DNA of 64,000 nt from Sinomonas albida (GCF_004919045.1 NZ_SWDW01000004.1:62001-126000); one strand, 5' to 3'. Shown: positions 8,283-18,496, numbered from the stretch's first letter. Program-made: numbers and translations. Notes: generated from the letters alone by a model not told the origin.

Positions 8283-8334
8283 TTGACGGTGGGGAGTTGT
8301 GGAGTAAAGTGGTGGCTGTAAGAGGGAAGTGGCG
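8283..8334 (+). promoter_or_regulatory. mraZ promoter with TGGNG operator repeats (MraZ boxes)
   Basis: TTGACG (8283-8288) and TAAAGT (8305-8310) form a promoter with a 16-base spacer. TGGGG (8290), TGGAG (8300), TGGTG (8310) and TGGCG (8330) recur at exact 10-base intervals, with the 8320 position replaced by AAGAG. MraZ proteins bind TGGGN repeats at this spacing, so this is probably the autoregulatory site of the dcw cluster. Confidence 0.7.
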
Positions 8335-8378
8335 GATAGGGACGTGCAGCTCCTCGGATCAGACGGGTGGTGGTGCCG

Positions 8379-8810
8379 ATGTTGCTCGGTACTCATTCGC
8401 CGCGTCTGGACGAGAAAGGGCGGCTCATCCTCCCGGCGAAATACCGCGACGAACTGGCCGACGGGCTGGTTCTGACCCGGGGCCAGGAACGCTGCCTCTA
8501 CGTCTTCAGCCAGAAAGAGTTCGAGCGAATCCACGAGCAGATGCGAGAAGCCCCTATCTCCTCGCGTCAGTCGCGGGACTACCTCCGGGTCTTCCTGTCT
8601 GGAGCCTCTGACGAGGTGCCTGACAAGCAAGGGCGCGTCACGATTCCGCAGAACCTCCGCAAATATGCGGGGCTCGAACGGGAACTCGCCGTCATCGGCG
8701 TGGGAACCCGGGCGGAGATCTGGGACGCCCAGGCGTGGGAGGACTACCTCGCCGAGAAGGAAGCCTCCTTCTCGGAAACCGACGAGGATGCCCTGCCGGG
8801 CATCTTCTGA
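8379..8810 (+). CDS. mraZ: Transcriptional regulator MraZ
   Basis: First gene of the dcw cluster, 143 residues, with two SpoVT/AbrB-like MraZ domains. Domain one is [25 protein letters not shown]; domain two contains [18 protein letters not shown] and [20 protein letters not shown]. MraZ represses its own operon by binding TGGGN repeats, and such repeats sit just upstream at 8290-8334. The ATG at 8379 matches the conserved family N terminus; in-frame GTG codons at 8367, 8370 and 8373 are alternatives, and none has a strong ribosome binding site. A 205-base gap with two hairpins separates it from rsmH. Confidence 0.95.
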   Translation: MLLGTHSPRLDEKGRLILPAKYRDELADGLVLTRGQERCLYVFSQKEFERIHEQMREAPISSRQSRDYLRVFLSGASDEVPDKQGRVTIPQNLRKYAGLERELAVIGVGTRAEIWDAQAWEDYLAEKEASFSETDEDALPGIF

Positions 8811-8929
8811 CGGAACGGCCGGCTGGCCGCGATCTCCAGCCGCCCGCGGCTCCGTCCTGGCTCACCTTCCCCGGCGCCAGGCTGGAACCCACGGTGCGGA
8901 GGGGGATCCCGATCAGTCGGCAGCCTGAA

Positions 8930-8978
8930 TGCCGCACGGGACAGGTGCGGCAGCGAGAGTGCGGCGCGGGACAGGTGC
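8930..8978 (+). repeat. Pair of direct repeats forming same-loop hairpins
   Basis: A 19-base unit occurs at 8930-8948 and 8960-8978, 30 bases apart, with two mismatches. The first copy extends into a perfect 7-bp stem, TGCCGCA/TGCGGCA (8930-8952). The second forms a shorter stem, CGGCGC with GTGCCG. Both expose GGGACAGG in the loop. It lies in the mraZ-rsmH gap, 40-85 bases before the rsmH start; role unknown. Confidence 0.6.
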
Positions 8979-9015
8979 CGGGCTCTCGGGAAAGACACGG
9001 CACTAAGGAGGGGAC

Positions 9016-10014
9016 ATGCCGCAGCAGGACGACGAACGCCCGACCTCGGAGCGTCACGTTCCGGTGCTCAAGGAGCGCTGCGTCTCCCTCTTGGCTCCTG
9101 GTGTCGAGGCCGCGCGCTCGGCTGGCCGCGCTCCCGTGGTCGTGGACGCGACGCTCGGGATGGGCGGACACAGCGAGGCCATCCTCGAGCGATTCCCGGA
9201 CGTGACCCTCGTCGGCGTCGACCGCGACGAGGAGGCCCTCGCGCTCGCCGGGGCGCGGCTCGAGCGGTTCGGAGACCGGGCGCGTCTGGTCCACGCCGTG
9301 TACGACGAGATCCCGGAGGTGCTCGAGGAACTCGGGTTCGACGGAGCAGACGGGATCCTCATGGATCTCGGTGTCTCCTCGCTTCAGCTCGACGAGCGCG
9401 AGCGCGGCTTCGCCTACTCCTATGACGCGCCGCTCGACATGCGCATGGACACGAGCCGGGGGCAGACCGCCGCCGACGTCGTGAACACGTACAGCGTCGA
9501 GGACCTCACCCGGATCATCCGGGCGTGGGGCGAGGAGAAGTTCGCGGGCCGGATCGCTCGGCGCATCGTCGAAGAGCGCGCCGAGCGCCCGTTCGAGACC
9601 ACGGGGCAGCTGGTCGAGGCCATCCGGACGGTCGTCCCGGCCGGGGCCGCCAGGACCGGCGGGCATCCCGCCAAACGCACGTTCCAGGCGCTCCGCATCG
9701 AAGTCAACGAGGAACTCGACGTCCTCGAGCGCGCGGTGCCCGGCGCGGTCGACTCGCTACGCCTCGGGGGCCGGATCGTCGTCATGTCCTACCACTCGCT
9801 CGAGGACCGCATCGTCAAGGGAGCGCTGCAGTCCCGCTCGCGGTCGTCGGCTCCTCCGGACTTCCCGGTCGAGCTCGAGGAGCACAAGCCCGAGCTCAAG
9901 ACGCTCACCCGCGGCACGGAAGTCCCCACCGCGCAGGAGATCGAAGAAAACCCGCGGGCCGCCTCGGCCCGCCTGCGAGCCGCCGAACGCATTAAGGTCA
10001 GGAGCACACGATGA
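9016..10014 (+). CDS. rsmH: 16S rRNA (cytosine-1402-N4)-methyltransferase
   Basis: RsmH (MraW) of 332 residues methylates N4 of C1402 in 16S rRNA using SAM. Motifs seen: [13 protein letters not shown] near the N terminus, [15 protein letters not shown] (SAM-binding glycine motif), [52 protein letters not shown], and [16 protein letters not shown] start with AAGGAGG four bases upstream. Its stop overlaps the ATG of the next gene (ATGA), so the two are translationally coupled. Confidence 0.97.
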   Translation: MPQQDDERPTSERHVPVLKERCVSLLAPGVEAARSAGRAPVVVDATLGMGGHSEAILERFPDVTLVGVDRDEEALALAGARLERFGDRARLVHAVYDEIPEVLEELGFDGADGILMDLGVSSLQLDERERGFAYSYDAPLDMRMDTSRGQTAADVVNTYSVEDLTRIIRAWGEEKFAGRIARRIVEERAERPFETTGQLVEAIRTVVPAGAARTGGHPAKRTFQALRIEVNEELDVLERAVPGAVDSLRLGGRIVVMSYHSLEDRIVKGALQSRSRSSAPPDFPVELEEHKPELKTLTRGTEVPTAQEIEENPRAASARLRAAERIKVRSTR

Positions 10015-10670
10015 GCGCAGTCGCCCAGCGGAACGTCGTGACGGACGGAACTTCCGCCGTCGCCCGTCCCCTCGCCCCCGCGAAGGGTGCCCCGCGCCGT
10101 GCGCCCCTCTCGGTGGTGCGGACCGCACCCGCCCGGCGGCGCGCGCCGTTCGCCATCTTCTGCCTCGGTGTGCTTGGCGTCGCGCTCGTGGCGGTCCTGG
10201 TCCTGAACATTGCCGTGTCGACCGGGCAGTACCAGCTCGTCCAGCTTCGAAGCCAGCAGATGGGGCTAGAAAAGCAGAACCAGGATCTCGCGCAACGCGT
10301 CCAGAATTTCGAGGCTCCCCAAAATCTGGCCGCCCGAGCGGCACAATTGGGCATGGTTGCCGCGACGTCGAAGGGTCAGATCGACCTCAAGACGCTCCTG
10401 GTGACCGGGATGCCGAAGCCGGCGGCGAAGGGTGCCTCCCAGGGCGCCGTCATCGCCGCCCCGGAGGTGCCCGGCCTTGTTGTCGCCGCGCCCGCGCCGC
10501 CTGCAAAGGCGGCCGATGCGCTCAAGCCGGACACCGCCGCGGCCAAGGCTCCCGCGGGGACGCCCGCCTCGGCTGTACCCCAGGCGCCGGCGGCGGCTCC
10601 GGCCACACCGGCGGCGCAGCTGAACGGCGGGTCCGTGCCCGCGCCGAAGCAGAAGACGCCCGGTCAGTGA
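10011..10670 (+). CDS. FtsL-like divisome protein
   Basis: Protein of 219 residues in the ftsL position of the dcw cluster. A basic cytoplasmic N terminus of about 45 residues precedes one membrane span ([21 protein letters not shown], about 45-65). An FtsL/DivIC-like coiled coil follows ([24 protein letters not shown]) and then [10 protein letters not shown], the usual DivIC/FtsL continuation. The last 80 residues are Ala/Pro-rich and probably disordered. FtsL joins FtsQ and FtsB-like proteins at the septum. Primary sequence in this family is weakly conserved, so identity rests on topology and gene order (Rv2164c position). It overlaps rsmH by four bases. Confidence 0.82.
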   Translation: MSAVAQRNVVTDGTSAVARPLAPAKGAPRRAPLSVVRTAPARRRAPFAIFCLGVLGVALVAVLVLNIAVSTGQYQLVQLRSQQMGLEKQNQDLAQRVQNFEAPQNLAARAAQLGMVAATSKGQIDLKTLLVTGMPKPAAKGASQGAVIAAPEVPGLVVAAPAPPAKAADALKPDTAAAKAPAGTPASAVPQAPAAAPATPAAQLNGGSVPAPKQKTPGQ

Positions 10671-10721
10671 CGGTGCCGGCTCTTAGCGGGGGCGGACCGG
10701 GAAAGAGCAGGGGACAAGAGC

Positions 10722-12575
10722 GTGGCCACATCGACCAAGAGCACGGCGCCCACGGCGTCGAGGGAGCCCACGGGCCGACCGCCACGGGGGCCGCATGACC
10801 ACGTCCGGGTCGGGAGCGCGACCCGCAGGCTGAGGCTCGGCGTGGGGGTGATGCTCGTGCTCCTCCTCGTGATCGGCGGCCGGCTCCTCCTCGTCCAGGG
10901 CCTCGGCCTCGGCGGCTACGCGCAGGCAGGCCTGGCCAAACGGCTGCAGACCACTGTCCTGCCCGCGGCTCGGGGCGTCATCGAGGATGCCTCCGGCAAG
11001 GTTCTCGCCCAGAGCGTGATCCGGTACAACATCACCGTCGATCAGACCACCGCGTCGAACTTCACCGACTATCAGAGGACGGAGAAGGACGGAGACGGCA
11101 CCAAGGTGGTCACCATGACGCGCAGCCAGGCGATCTCCGACCTAGCTGGCATCCTCGGCATGACGGTGGACCAGGTCACCGCGGCCATCACCGGCGACAA
11201 GAAGTTCAACTACGTGGCGCGCAACGTCACGCCCGACGTCGAGAGCCGGGTGGCCGACCTGGCCTTCCCCGGCGTCTACTCGGAGGGCTCGTCGCAGCGC
11301 GTCTATCCGCAGGGCGCCGTGGCCGGAAACCTGGTGGGCTTCGTGGGAAGCGACGGCACGGGGCTTGCCGGTATCGAGCAGACGCAGAACAACCAGCTCT
11401 CCGGCAAGGAGGGCAAGCGGACGTTCGAGATCGGTGCGGACGGCCTGCGGATCCCCGTCGGCACGGACGAGTACACCCCCGCCCAGAACGGACAGACCGT
11501 CAAGCTCACCATCAACTCGGATCTCCAGTACTTCACGCAGCAGGCGTTGCAGTCCCAGGTCGACAAGTACAGTGCCGAGTGGGGGATCGCGATCGTCGAA
11601 GACGCCAAGAGCGGCAACATCGTCGCGATGGCGGATTCGAACGCGATGGACCCCAACGACCCCGGGAAGTCCGCGGCCAAGGACCGCGGCGTCCGCGCGG
11701 TCACGGCGGCCTACGAGCCGGGTTCAGTCGAGAAGACGCTCACGATGTCCGCCCTCATCCAGGAAGGCAAGGCCAATCCGCTGAGCGAGTACACCGTGCC
11801 GCCCACGGTGACGCTCGAAGGCCAGACGTTCGCCGATGCCTTCACGCACGGGACCGAGAAGCGCACGCTCGCGGGCATCCTCGGCTACTCGATGAACACC
11901 GGAACCGTCCTGGCGGGGCAGGCGCTCAGCAAGCAGGACCGCTACGACTGGTTCACGAAGTTCGGGATCGGCCAGGCCCCCGACGTCGGCCTGCCGGGCG
12001 AGGCCAACGGCATCCTCGCCTCGCCGGACCAGTGGGACGGCCGCCAGCAGAACACGGTCCTGTTCGGCCAGGGGCTCACTCAGTCCACGCTGCAGACCGT
12101 GCGTGCCTATCAGGCGGTGGCGAACAACGGCCTGCTGGTCCAGCCACGGCTCATCGACGGCTACATGGGCTCGGACGGCAAGGAGCAGAAGGCGCCGACG
12201 CAGCCTTCCAACCAGGTGATCAGCCCGCAGACCTCCCAGCAGGTCAAGGACATGCTCGAGAGCGCCGTGACGAAGGGGGAGGTCAAGCCCGCCTCGATCG
12301 ACGGGTACCGGGTGGGTGCGAAGACGGGTACGTCCCAGGCCCCCCGCGAAGACGGCATCCCCGGCTACGACGGTGTGACGTCATCGCTCATCGGCATGGC
12401 CCCCATGGAGGACCCGAAGTACATCGTCGCCGTCGTCATCCAGCGGCCGAGGGGCGACATCTTCGGCATCGGCAACGCGGACGTGTTCCGCTCCGTCATG
12501 TCGCAGACCCTGCGCCTCTACAACGTGCCGCCGTCGACCGGAACCCCGGCGACCCTACCGCAGTACGCCCAGTAG
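10722..12575 (+). CDS. ftsI: Septal penicillin-binding protein FtsI/PbpB
   Basis: Class B PBP of 617 residues; the transpeptidase that cross-links septal peptidoglycan with FtsW. Topology: a cytoplasmic basic N terminus, one span at about 47-67 (LGVGVMLVLLLVIGGRLLLVQ), a dimerisation domain with ARGVIEDASGKVLA, and a transpeptidase domain. Active-site motifs are SVEK with nucleophile Ser335 (EPGSVEK), SMN at 390-392, and KTGT at 534. No PASTA domains. The GTG start has a GGGGA element eight bases ahead. A 144-base gap with a new promoter-like hexamer separates it from murE. Confidence 0.95.
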   Translation: MATSTKSTAPTASREPTGRPPRGPHDHVRVGSATRRLRLGVGVMLVLLLVIGGRLLLVQGLGLGGYAQAGLAKRLQTTVLPAARGVIEDASGKVLAQSVIRYNITVDQTTASNFTDYQRTEKDGDGTKVVTMTRSQAISDLAGILGMTVDQVTAAITGDKKFNYVARNVTPDVESRVADLAFPGVYSEGSSQRVYPQGAVAGNLVGFVGSDGTGLAGIEQTQNNQLSGKEGKRTFEIGADGLRIPVGTDEYTPAQNGQTVKLTINSDLQYFTQQALQSQVDKYSAEWGIAIVEDAKSGNIVAMADSNAMDPNDPGKSAAKDRGVRAVTAAYEPGSVEKTLTMSALIQEGKANPLSEYTVPPTVTLEGQTFADAFTHGTEKRTLAGILGYSMNTGTVLAGQALSKQDRYDWFTKFGIGQAPDVGLPGEANGILASPDQWDGRQQNTVLFGQGLTQSTLQTVRAYQAVANNGLLVQPRLIDGYMGSDGKEQKAPTQPSNQVISPQTSQQVKDMLESAVTKGEVKPASIDGYRVGAKTGTSQAPREDGIPGYDGVTSSLIGMAPMEDPKYIVAVVIQRPRGDIFGIGNADVFRSVMSQTLRLYNVPPSTGTPATLPQYAQ

Positions 12576-12682
12576 CCCGCCGTCCTCGACCCGCCGCAGC
12601 TCGCGTGCCGGAGTCTCGTCAGCACCCCGGTGCATGCCGCCGATCGCCCTAGTCTCGCCCCGCGGGGCCCGGTGGCGAGCGG

Positions 12683-12688
12683 CTAGAG
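12683..12688 (+). promoter_or_regulatory. Candidate -10 (TAGAGT) before murE
   Basis: TAGAGT lies 31 bases before the chosen murE start, inside the one sizeable gap in the mur run. It suggests an internal promoter that can feed murE to ftsQ independently of mraZ. No clear -35. Confidence 0.35.
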
Positions 12689-12719
12689 TTGGAACCTGTT
12701 GAAAGCGATGAAGGTGATT

Positions 12720-14372
12720 GTGAGCGAGCACGAGAGTCCGTCGGACCCGTCGTCCGCGCCCCACGAGGGCGCGCCGGCGAGGTCCCCCTTCCGTCCACTG
12801 CACACCCAGCCGGTGCCTCTCTCCGAGGTCGCCGGCCTGCTGGGTCTTCCTCGGGAGGCAGCCGGCGAGACGTTCGTGACCGGGGTCGCGCTTGACTCGC
12901 GCGCCGTCGAGCCGGGGGACCTGTATGTGGCGGTGCCTGGGACGGGCCGGCACGGCGCGTCCTTCGCCGCACAAGCCCTCGAGAACGGCGCCGTGGCCAT
13001 CGTGACGGACGAGGCTGGGGCGCGGCTCACCGCCCTCGACGACGCGGTCGGGGGCGTCCCGGTGCTGGTCGTGGCGGAGGCGCGCGCCGCCGTCGGGCCT
13101 ATCGCCGCGCTCGTCTTCGCGAGCCAGCCCGAGGGCGCCGAGCGGCCCCTCCTGCTCGGCGTGACGGGGACGAACGGGAAGACCACCACGACGTACTTCG
13201 CGAACGCGCTCCTCGCCGCGCTGGGCCACCTCACGGGGCTCATCGGGACCATCGAGATCCTCGCGGGCGGGGAGGCCATTCCGAGCCGGCTCACCACGCC
13301 CGAGTCGACCGATGTGCACGCCCTCCTCGCCCTCATGCGCGAGCGCGGGCTGACGGCCGCGTCCATGGAGGTCTCGTCCCACGCGATCGAGTACCGGCGC
13401 GTCGACGGCGTCCGCTTCGACGCCGCGGGCTTCACGAACCTCACGCAGGATCACCTCGACCTCCACGAGACGATGGACGAATACTTCGCCGCCAAGGCGA
13501 AGCTGTTCACCCCGGAGCGCGCGGCGCACGGCGTCGTGATGGTCGACGACGCGTGGGGCCGAAAGCTCGCGGCAGAGGCCGCGATTCCGATCACCACCCT
13601 GTCCGTCGCGGGGGAGGAGGCCGACTGGACGCTCGCCTCGAGCGAGCGCGACGGCCTCGGTACCGCCTTCGTGCTGCGCGGGCCCGGCGAGGTGTCCCTG
13701 CGCCTCCGGACGGGACTCCCCGGCCAGTTCAACGTTGCGAACGCAGCCCTCGCGGCCCTCCTGGTCCACTCCGCGGGCACCCCGCTTGAGGAGATCCAGC
13801 GGGCGGTTGGCGTGGCCGATCCCTTCAGCGTCGAGGTCCCGGGCCGCATGCAGCTCGTGGGGACCGAGCCGGCCGCGGTCGTTGACTTTGCGCACAATCC
13901 CGACGCGCTCGAACGGGCCCTCGATGCTGTGCGGCCGCCGCACGGGGCGGGCCGCGTCGTCGTCGTCTTCGGCGCGACCGGGCAGCGGGACCAGGGCAAG
14001 CGGCCCATCATGGGCGCCGTCGCGGTGCGCGGTGCCGACGTCGTGATCGTGACCGACGACGACCCGCACGACGAGGATCCGGCCGCCATCCGCGCCGAGG
14101 TCCTCGAGGGCGCTCGGGCGGAAGACCGGGCGGGCAGCCTGGACCGCGTCGTCGAGGAGGTCGCGCCGCGCGCGGACGCCATCCGCCGGGCCGTTGAGCT
14201 CGCGCGCGCTGAGGACGTGATCCTCGTCGCGGGCCGCGGCCACGAGGTGTTCCAAGAGGTCAACGGGGTCAACCTCGACCTCGACGACAGGGTCGAACTC
14301 CGGGCCGCCCTCGAGGCGCGCGGATTCCGCACACTGGGTGCCGAGCAGATAGAGTCCACAACCGATGATTGA
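12720..14372 (+). CDS. murE: UDP-MurNAc-L-Ala-D-Glu ligase (probably L-lysine adding)
   Basis: Mur ligase of 550 residues that adds the third amino acid to the peptidoglycan stem. ATP loop [13 protein letters not shown] with Lys154; central-domain residues in STDVHALL, SMEVSSHAI and GFTNLTQDHLDLH; C-terminal DFAHNPDAL and the amino-acid-binding motif TDDDPHDEDP (Asp446-His450). Diaminopimelate-adding enzymes have DNPR here; DDPH lacks that arginine and resembles L-Lys-adding enzymes. GTG at 12720 follows AAGG by five bases; in-frame TTG 12699, ATG 12708 and GTG 12714 are alternatives. It overlaps murF by eight bases. Confidence 0.95.
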   Translation: MSEHESPSDPSSAPHEGAPARSPFRPLHTQPVPLSEVAGLLGLPREAAGETFVTGVALDSRAVEPGDLYVAVPGTGRHGASFAAQALENGAVAIVTDEAGARLTALDDAVGGVPVLVVAEARAAVGPIAALVFASQPEGAERPLLLGVTGTNGKTTTTYFANALLAALGHLTGLIGTIEILAGGEAIPSRLTTPESTDVHALLALMRERGLTAASMEVSSHAIEYRRVDGVRFDAAGFTNLTQDHLDLHETMDEYFAAKAKLFTPERAAHGVVMVDDAWGRKLAAEAAIPITTLSVAGEEADWTLASSERDGLGTAFVLRGPGEVSLRLRTGLPGQFNVANAALAALLVHSAGTPLEEIQRAVGVADPFSVEVPGRMQLVGTEPAAVVDFAHNPDALERALDAVRPPHGAGRVVVVFGATGQRDQGKRPIMGAVAVRGADVVIVTDDDPHDEDPAAIRAEVLEGARAEDRAGSLDRVVEEVAPRADAIRRAVELARAEDVILVAGRGHEVFQEVNGVNLDLDDRVELRAALEARGFRTLGAEQIESTTDD

Positions 14373-15870
14373 GTTCAGCGCTGCGGAGATCGCCCGCATC
14401 ACGGGCGGCCGCCTCACAGGCGATCCGAGCCTTACGCCCAGCCACGTCACGACAGACTCCCGGGAGGCGCGGGCAGGATCGCTGTACGTCGCCAAGCCCG
14501 GCGAGCATGCGGACGGGCACAGCTTTGTCGGCCAGGCCTTCGCGGCCGGCGCGATTCTCGCGCTGTGCGAGCGAGAGGTCACGGACGACGACGGCCGCGT
14601 CTACCCGTCGATCGTCGTGCCGGACGCTGTGCTCGCCATGGGAAAGCTCGCGAAGGAGGCCGTGCGGCGCATCCGCGAGGCCCGGTCCGCGCGAGGCGAA
14701 GCCTTCACGGTCGTGGGCATCACGGGTTCCGCGGGCAAGACCACCACGAAGGACCTCCTCGCGGGGATTTTCCGCTCGACCCCTGAGGGATCGGCCGCGG
14801 CTGCCTCGACGATCGCCCCGCAGGGCTCGTACAACGGCGAGGTCGGCGTCCCGCTCACGGTCTTCACCGCCGACGAGTCGACGCGGTACCTCGTGATCGA
14901 GATGGGCGCGACCGGGATCGGCCACATCCAGTACCTCGCCGACCTCGTCAAGCCCGACATCGGCGTGGTGCTCGTGGTCGGAACCGCCCATGCCGGCGAG
15001 TTCGGCGGCGTCGAGAACATCGCGAAGGCGAAGGGCGAGCTGGTGGAAGCGCTCGCCCCCGAGGGGACGGCGGTCTTCAACGCCGACGATCCCCGCGTCC
15101 GCGCGATGGAACCGCGCACGCGGGCCCAGAAAGCGTTCTTCACCGCAAACCCCGGGACGGCGGTCGAATACGCCGCGCGCGGAACCGTGGTGGCCGCCCT
15201 CGGCGCCCACACGAGAGAGGACGGCTGCCCGGCCTTCGGGCTGCAGATCGACGACGAGCCGCCCGTCCACGTTCAGAGCCGACTCATCGGCTCCCACCAC
15301 ACGGGGAACCTCCTCGCGGCCGCCGCCGCGGCGCACGCGGCGGGAGTTCCCCTGGGTGTGATTGCCGCTTCGCTGTCCTCGCAGGGGCCCGCAAGCAGGT
15401 GGCGCATGGAGCGCACCGACCGCCCGGACGGTGTGACCGTCATCAACGACGCGTACAACGCGAACCCAGAGTCGATGCGCGCGGCCCTGCAGACTCTGGC
15501 CGACCTGGGCCGCGGGCGCAGGACCTGGGCCGTGCTCGGCGCGATGCTCGAGCTCGGGGACGAGTCCATCGCCGCCCACACTGCGGTGGGGACGCTCGCG
15601 GTCCGCCTCAACATCGACCGCCTCGTCGTGGTCGGCCGGGAGGCCCGCCCGCTGTACATCTCTGCGGTCAACGAAGGCTCGTGGGGCAACGAGTGCTCGT
15701 TCGTCGAGGACATCGACGAGGCCTTCGCGCTCCTGGAGCGCGAGCTGGCTCCCGGGGACCTCGTCCTCGTCAAGTCGTCGAACGGGGTGGGCCTCCGCCA
15801 CCTCGGCGATCGGATAGCATGGGCGGCGCAGCCTCAGCCCACTGACCCTGCGGGAACGGAGCTCACGTGA
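14365..15870 (+). CDS. murF: UDP-MurNAc-tripeptide--D-Ala-D-Ala ligase
   Basis: MurF of 501 residues adds D-Ala-D-Ala to UDP-MurNAc-tripeptide, the last cytosolic Mur ligase step. The N-terminal substrate domain has [11 protein letters not shown] and [15 protein letters not shown]. The ATP loop is [16 protein letters not shown], followed by [23 protein letters not shown], and [13 protein letters not shown] with [16 protein letters not shown] in the C-terminal domain. ATG start inside the murE 3' end. Its stop overlaps the GTG of mraY (GTGA). Confidence 0.97.
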   Translation: MIEFSAAEIARITGGRLTGDPSLTPSHVTTDSREARAGSLYVAKPGEHADGHSFVGQAFAAGAILALCEREVTDDDGRVYPSIVVPDAVLAMGKLAKEAVRRIREARSARGEAFTVVGITGSAGKTTTKDLLAGIFRSTPEGSAAAASTIAPQGSYNGEVGVPLTVFTADESTRYLVIEMGATGIGHIQYLADLVKPDIGVVLVVGTAHAGEFGGVENIAKAKGELVEALAPEGTAVFNADDPRVRAMEPRTRAQKAFFTANPGTAVEYAARGTVVAALGAHTREDGCPAFGLQIDDEPPVHVQSRLIGSHHTGNLLAAAAAAHAAGVPLGVIAASLSSQGPASRWRMERTDRPDGVTVINDAYNANPESMRAALQTLADLGRGRRTWAVLGAMLELGDESIAAHTAVGTLAVRLNIDRLVVVGREARPLYISAVNEGSWGNECSFVEDIDEAFALLERELAPGDLVLVKSSNGVGLRHLGDRIAWAAQPQPTDPAGTELT

Positions 15871-16976
15871 TCGCACTGCTGATCGGGGCAGCGCTCGGCC
15901 TCCTGCTCGCGTTCGTCGGCACCCCGCTGTACATCCGGCTCCTGGTGCACAAGGGCTACGGCCAGTTCATCCGCGACGACGGGCCCACGAGCCACCACAC
16001 CAAGCGCGGCACGCCGACCATGGGCGGCACCGTGTTCGTGCTCGCGACGGTGCTCGCGTACTTCTTGGCGCACCTCATCGTGTGGCTTATGCATCCGAAC
16101 AGCGGCGGACCGACGATGTCCGCGCTGCTCCTGCTCTTCCTCATGGTCGGAATGGGCCTGGTCGGCTTCCTCGACGACTTCATCAAGATCTCGAAACAGC
16201 GCAGCCTCGGGCTGAGCGCCCGGGCGAAGCTCATCGGGCAGGGCGCGGTCGGCATCATCTTCGCCCTCCTCGTGCTGCAGTTCCCGGATGCGGCCGGGCG
16301 GACTCCGGCGTCCACGATGATCTCGTTCCTCCGCGACATCCCCTGGCTCAACCTGGCGTTCGGCGGCACCGTGCTGGGCGCGATCCTGTTCGTGATCTGG
16401 GCGAACTTCCTCGTCACGGCCGCGAGCAACGGCGTGAACCTCACCGACGGGCTCGACGGGCTCGCGGCGGGCGCCTCGATCATGGTGTTCGGCGCGTATA
16501 CGCTCATGGGCATCTGGCAGAGCAACCAGCGCTGCGGCTCGGCGCGCGTGCCGGGCTCGGTCTGCTACGAGGTTCGCGATCCGCTGGATCTCGCCCTCCT
16601 CGCCGCGATCATGAGCGCCGCGCTTGTCGGGTTCCTCTGGTGGAACACCTCGCCCGCCAAGATCTTCATGGGGGACACGGGCTCCCTCGCCATCGGCGCG
16701 GCCATCGCCGGCTTCGCGATCCTCACGAGGACGGAGCTTCTCCTCGGGGTGATGGGCGGCCTGTTCGTGATCATCACGCTGTCCGTCATCCTCCAAGTGG
16801 GCTTCTTCAAGCTCACCAAGGGCAAACGCCTCTTCAAGATGGCACCGCTGCAGCATCATTTCGAGCTCAAGGGCTGGGCCGAGGTGACGGTCGTTGTCAG
16901 ATTCTGGATCCTCGCCGGGCTCTTCGTGGCGGTGGCCCTGGCAATTTTCTATGCGGAGTGGGTGGCGGGGCTGTGA
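15867..16976 (+). CDS. mraY: Phospho-MurNAc-pentapeptide transferase
   Basis: Polytopic membrane enzyme of 369 residues that transfers phospho-MurNAc-pentapeptide to undecaprenyl phosphate, making lipid I. About ten membrane spans. Conserved cytoplasmic motifs: [18 protein letters not shown], the metal-binding FLDDFIK pair, [28 protein letters not shown], and the histidine cluster [13 protein letters not shown] near the C terminus. The GTG start overlaps the murF stop, and its own stop overlaps the murD GTG by four bases. Confidence 0.97.
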   Translation: MIALLIGAALGLLLAFVGTPLYIRLLVHKGYGQFIRDDGPTSHHTKRGTPTMGGTVFVLATVLAYFLAHLIVWLMHPNSGGPTMSALLLLFLMVGMGLVGFLDDFIKISKQRSLGLSARAKLIGQGAVGIIFALLVLQFPDAAGRTPASTMISFLRDIPWLNLAFGGTVLGAILFVIWANFLVTAASNGVNLTDGLDGLAAGASIMVFGAYTLMGIWQSNQRCGSARVPGSVCYEVRDPLDLALLAAIMSAALVGFLWWNTSPAKIFMGDTGSLAIGAAIAGFAILTRTELLLGVMGGLFVIITLSVILQVGFFKLTKGKRLFKMAPLQHHFELKGWAEVTVVVRFWILAGLFVAVALAIFYAEWVAGL

Positions 16977-18493
16977 GTAGTGCGGAACGGCTTGAGTCAC
17001 TGACGTCCTGGGATGCCGACTGGTCCGGCCTCCGGGTCGTCGTGACCGGCATCGGTGTCTCCGGTTTCGCGGCGGCGGACACGCTCATCGAGCTCGGGGC
17101 GAGCGTCGTCGTCGTCGACGCCTCCGTGACGGAGCGAACTGAAGCGCACGCCGAGACTCTCCGCATCGTCGGGGCAGAGGAAGTCCGGCTCGGGCCGGAG
17201 GCGGTCGAATCGCTGCCGATGGTCGACGGCGCCCTCCCGGATCTCGTCGTGACGTCGCCCGGGTGGCGTCCCGACCAGGCCGTCCTCGCGGCGGCCGCGC
17301 GAAAGCACGTCCCGGTGTGGGGCGACGTCGAGCTCGCGTGGCGGGTGCGGGCCAGACGCGGCAAGAAGACCGCGGACTGGCTCGCCGTCACGGGCACGAA
17401 CGGCAAGACCACAACCGTGGGCATGGCCGAGTCGATGCTCCAGGCGGCGGGCCTCAAGGCCATCGCCGTCGGCAACGTCGGCAAGCCAATCCTCGATGCG
17501 ATCCGCGAGCCGGTCGAGTACGACGCCTTCGTCGTCGAACTCTCGAGCTTCCAGCTGCACTGGGCCGAGTCGCTTTCGCCCGTGGCGTCGGTGGTCCTCA
17601 ACGTCGCCGAGGACCATGTGGACTGGCACGGCTCCTACGCGGGCTACCTCGAGGACAAGGCCAAGGTCTACCGCAACACGCAGAAGGCCGCCATCTACAA
17701 CGCCGAGCAGATCGAGACCGAGCGCATGGTCGAGGAGGCGGACGTCGTCGAGGGCTGCCGGGCGATCGGCTTCACGACCGGTGTCCCGGGGCTCAGCATG
17801 CTGGGCGTCGTCGAGGGGCTCCTCGTGGACCGCGCGTTCATCGCCGAGCGGCGGGACCACGCGGCGGAGCTCGCCGCGGTCCAGGACCTCGGGGCGATCG
17901 CGCCACGGCACACGGTCGCGAATGCCCTCGCGGCTGCCGCCCTCGTGCGGGCGTATGGTGTCGAGCCGATCGCCGTGCGGGAGGGCCTGCGCCGCTTCCT
18001 CCCCGGTGACCACCGCATCCAGCCCGTCGCAACGATCGGCGGCGTCGTCTGGGTCAACGACTCGAAGGCGACCAATCCGCACGCGGCCGCGGCCGCGCTG
18101 GCCGCGTTCCCCTCGGTTGTCTGGATCGCCGGCGGACTCTCGAAGGGCGTGACCTACGACGAGCTCGTCTCGCGCAACGCCTCGAGGCTCAAGGCGGTGG
18201 TCCTCATCGGCGTCGACAGCAGCGAGCTCGCGGGGGCTCTCGCACGACACGCGCCGAATGTCCCCGTGATCCCCGTCGAACCGGGCGAGACTGGAGAAGA
18301 CCGGCCGGACGGGGCATCCATCATGGAGATGGCCGTCGCGCGCGCGGCCGACGCCGCAGCGTCCGGGGACACCGTGCTCATGGCGCCGGCAGCCGCGTCG
18401 ATGGACCAGTTCGTGTCCTACGCCCAGCGCGGGGACGCCTTCATCGACGCCGTCCGACGGCTCGTCGAGAGGCAGGCACCGAGCAAGGAGTAG
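16973..18493 (+). CDS. murD: UDP-MurNAc-L-alanine--D-glutamate ligase
   Basis: MurD of 506 residues adds D-Glu to UDP-MurNAc-L-Ala. N-terminal Rossmann-like UDP-binding domain ([17 protein letters not shown]), ATP loop [41 protein letters not shown], the cap [11 protein letters not shown], and [12 protein letters not shown] in the C-terminal domain. The GTG at 16973 overlaps the mraY stop (GTGA); the frame is open far upstream but only this start places the family N terminus correctly. Three bases separate it from ftsW. Confidence 0.96.
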   Translation: MSSAERLESLTSWDADWSGLRVVVTGIGVSGFAAADTLIELGASVVVVDASVTERTEAHAETLRIVGAEEVRLGPEAVESLPMVDGALPDLVVTSPGWRPDQAVLAAAARKHVPVWGDVELAWRVRARRGKKTADWLAVTGTNGKTTTVGMAESMLQAAGLKAIAVGNVGKPILDAIREPVEYDAFVVELSSFQLHWAESLSPVASVVLNVAEDHVDWHGSYAGYLEDKAKVYRNTQKAAIYNAEQIETERMVEEADVVEGCRAIGFTTGVPGLSMLGVVEGLLVDRAFIAERRDHAAELAAVQDLGAIAPRHTVANALAAAALVRAYGVEPIAVREGLRRFLPGDHRIQPVATIGGVVWVNDSKATNPHAAAAALAAFPSVVWIAGGLSKGVTYDELVSRNASRLKAVVLIGVDSSELAGALARHAPNVPVIPVEPGETGEDRPDGASIMEMAVARAADAAASGDTVLMAPAAASMDQFVSYAQRGDAFIDAVRRLVERQAPSKE

Positions 18494-18496
18494 AGG

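Larger units (their letters stand above)
8058..8378 (+). other. Intergenic region before the dcw cluster
   Basis: This 321-base gap holds two terminator-like hairpins for the DUF3040 gene and then the mraZ promoter with its repeated operator. No coding frame with a ribosome binding site was seen. Confidence 0.7.

Noticed and set aside
8930-8978. Twin hairpins as the mraZ terminator
   Set aside because: They lack a T tract, the repeat conserves the loop, and downstream genes lack an alternative strong promoter; termination here would silence the cluster.
16082-16972. Upstream extension of the murD frame into mraY
   Set aside because: The frame is open only because of base composition. The GTG at 16973 overlaps the mraY stop and gives the normal MurD N terminus.
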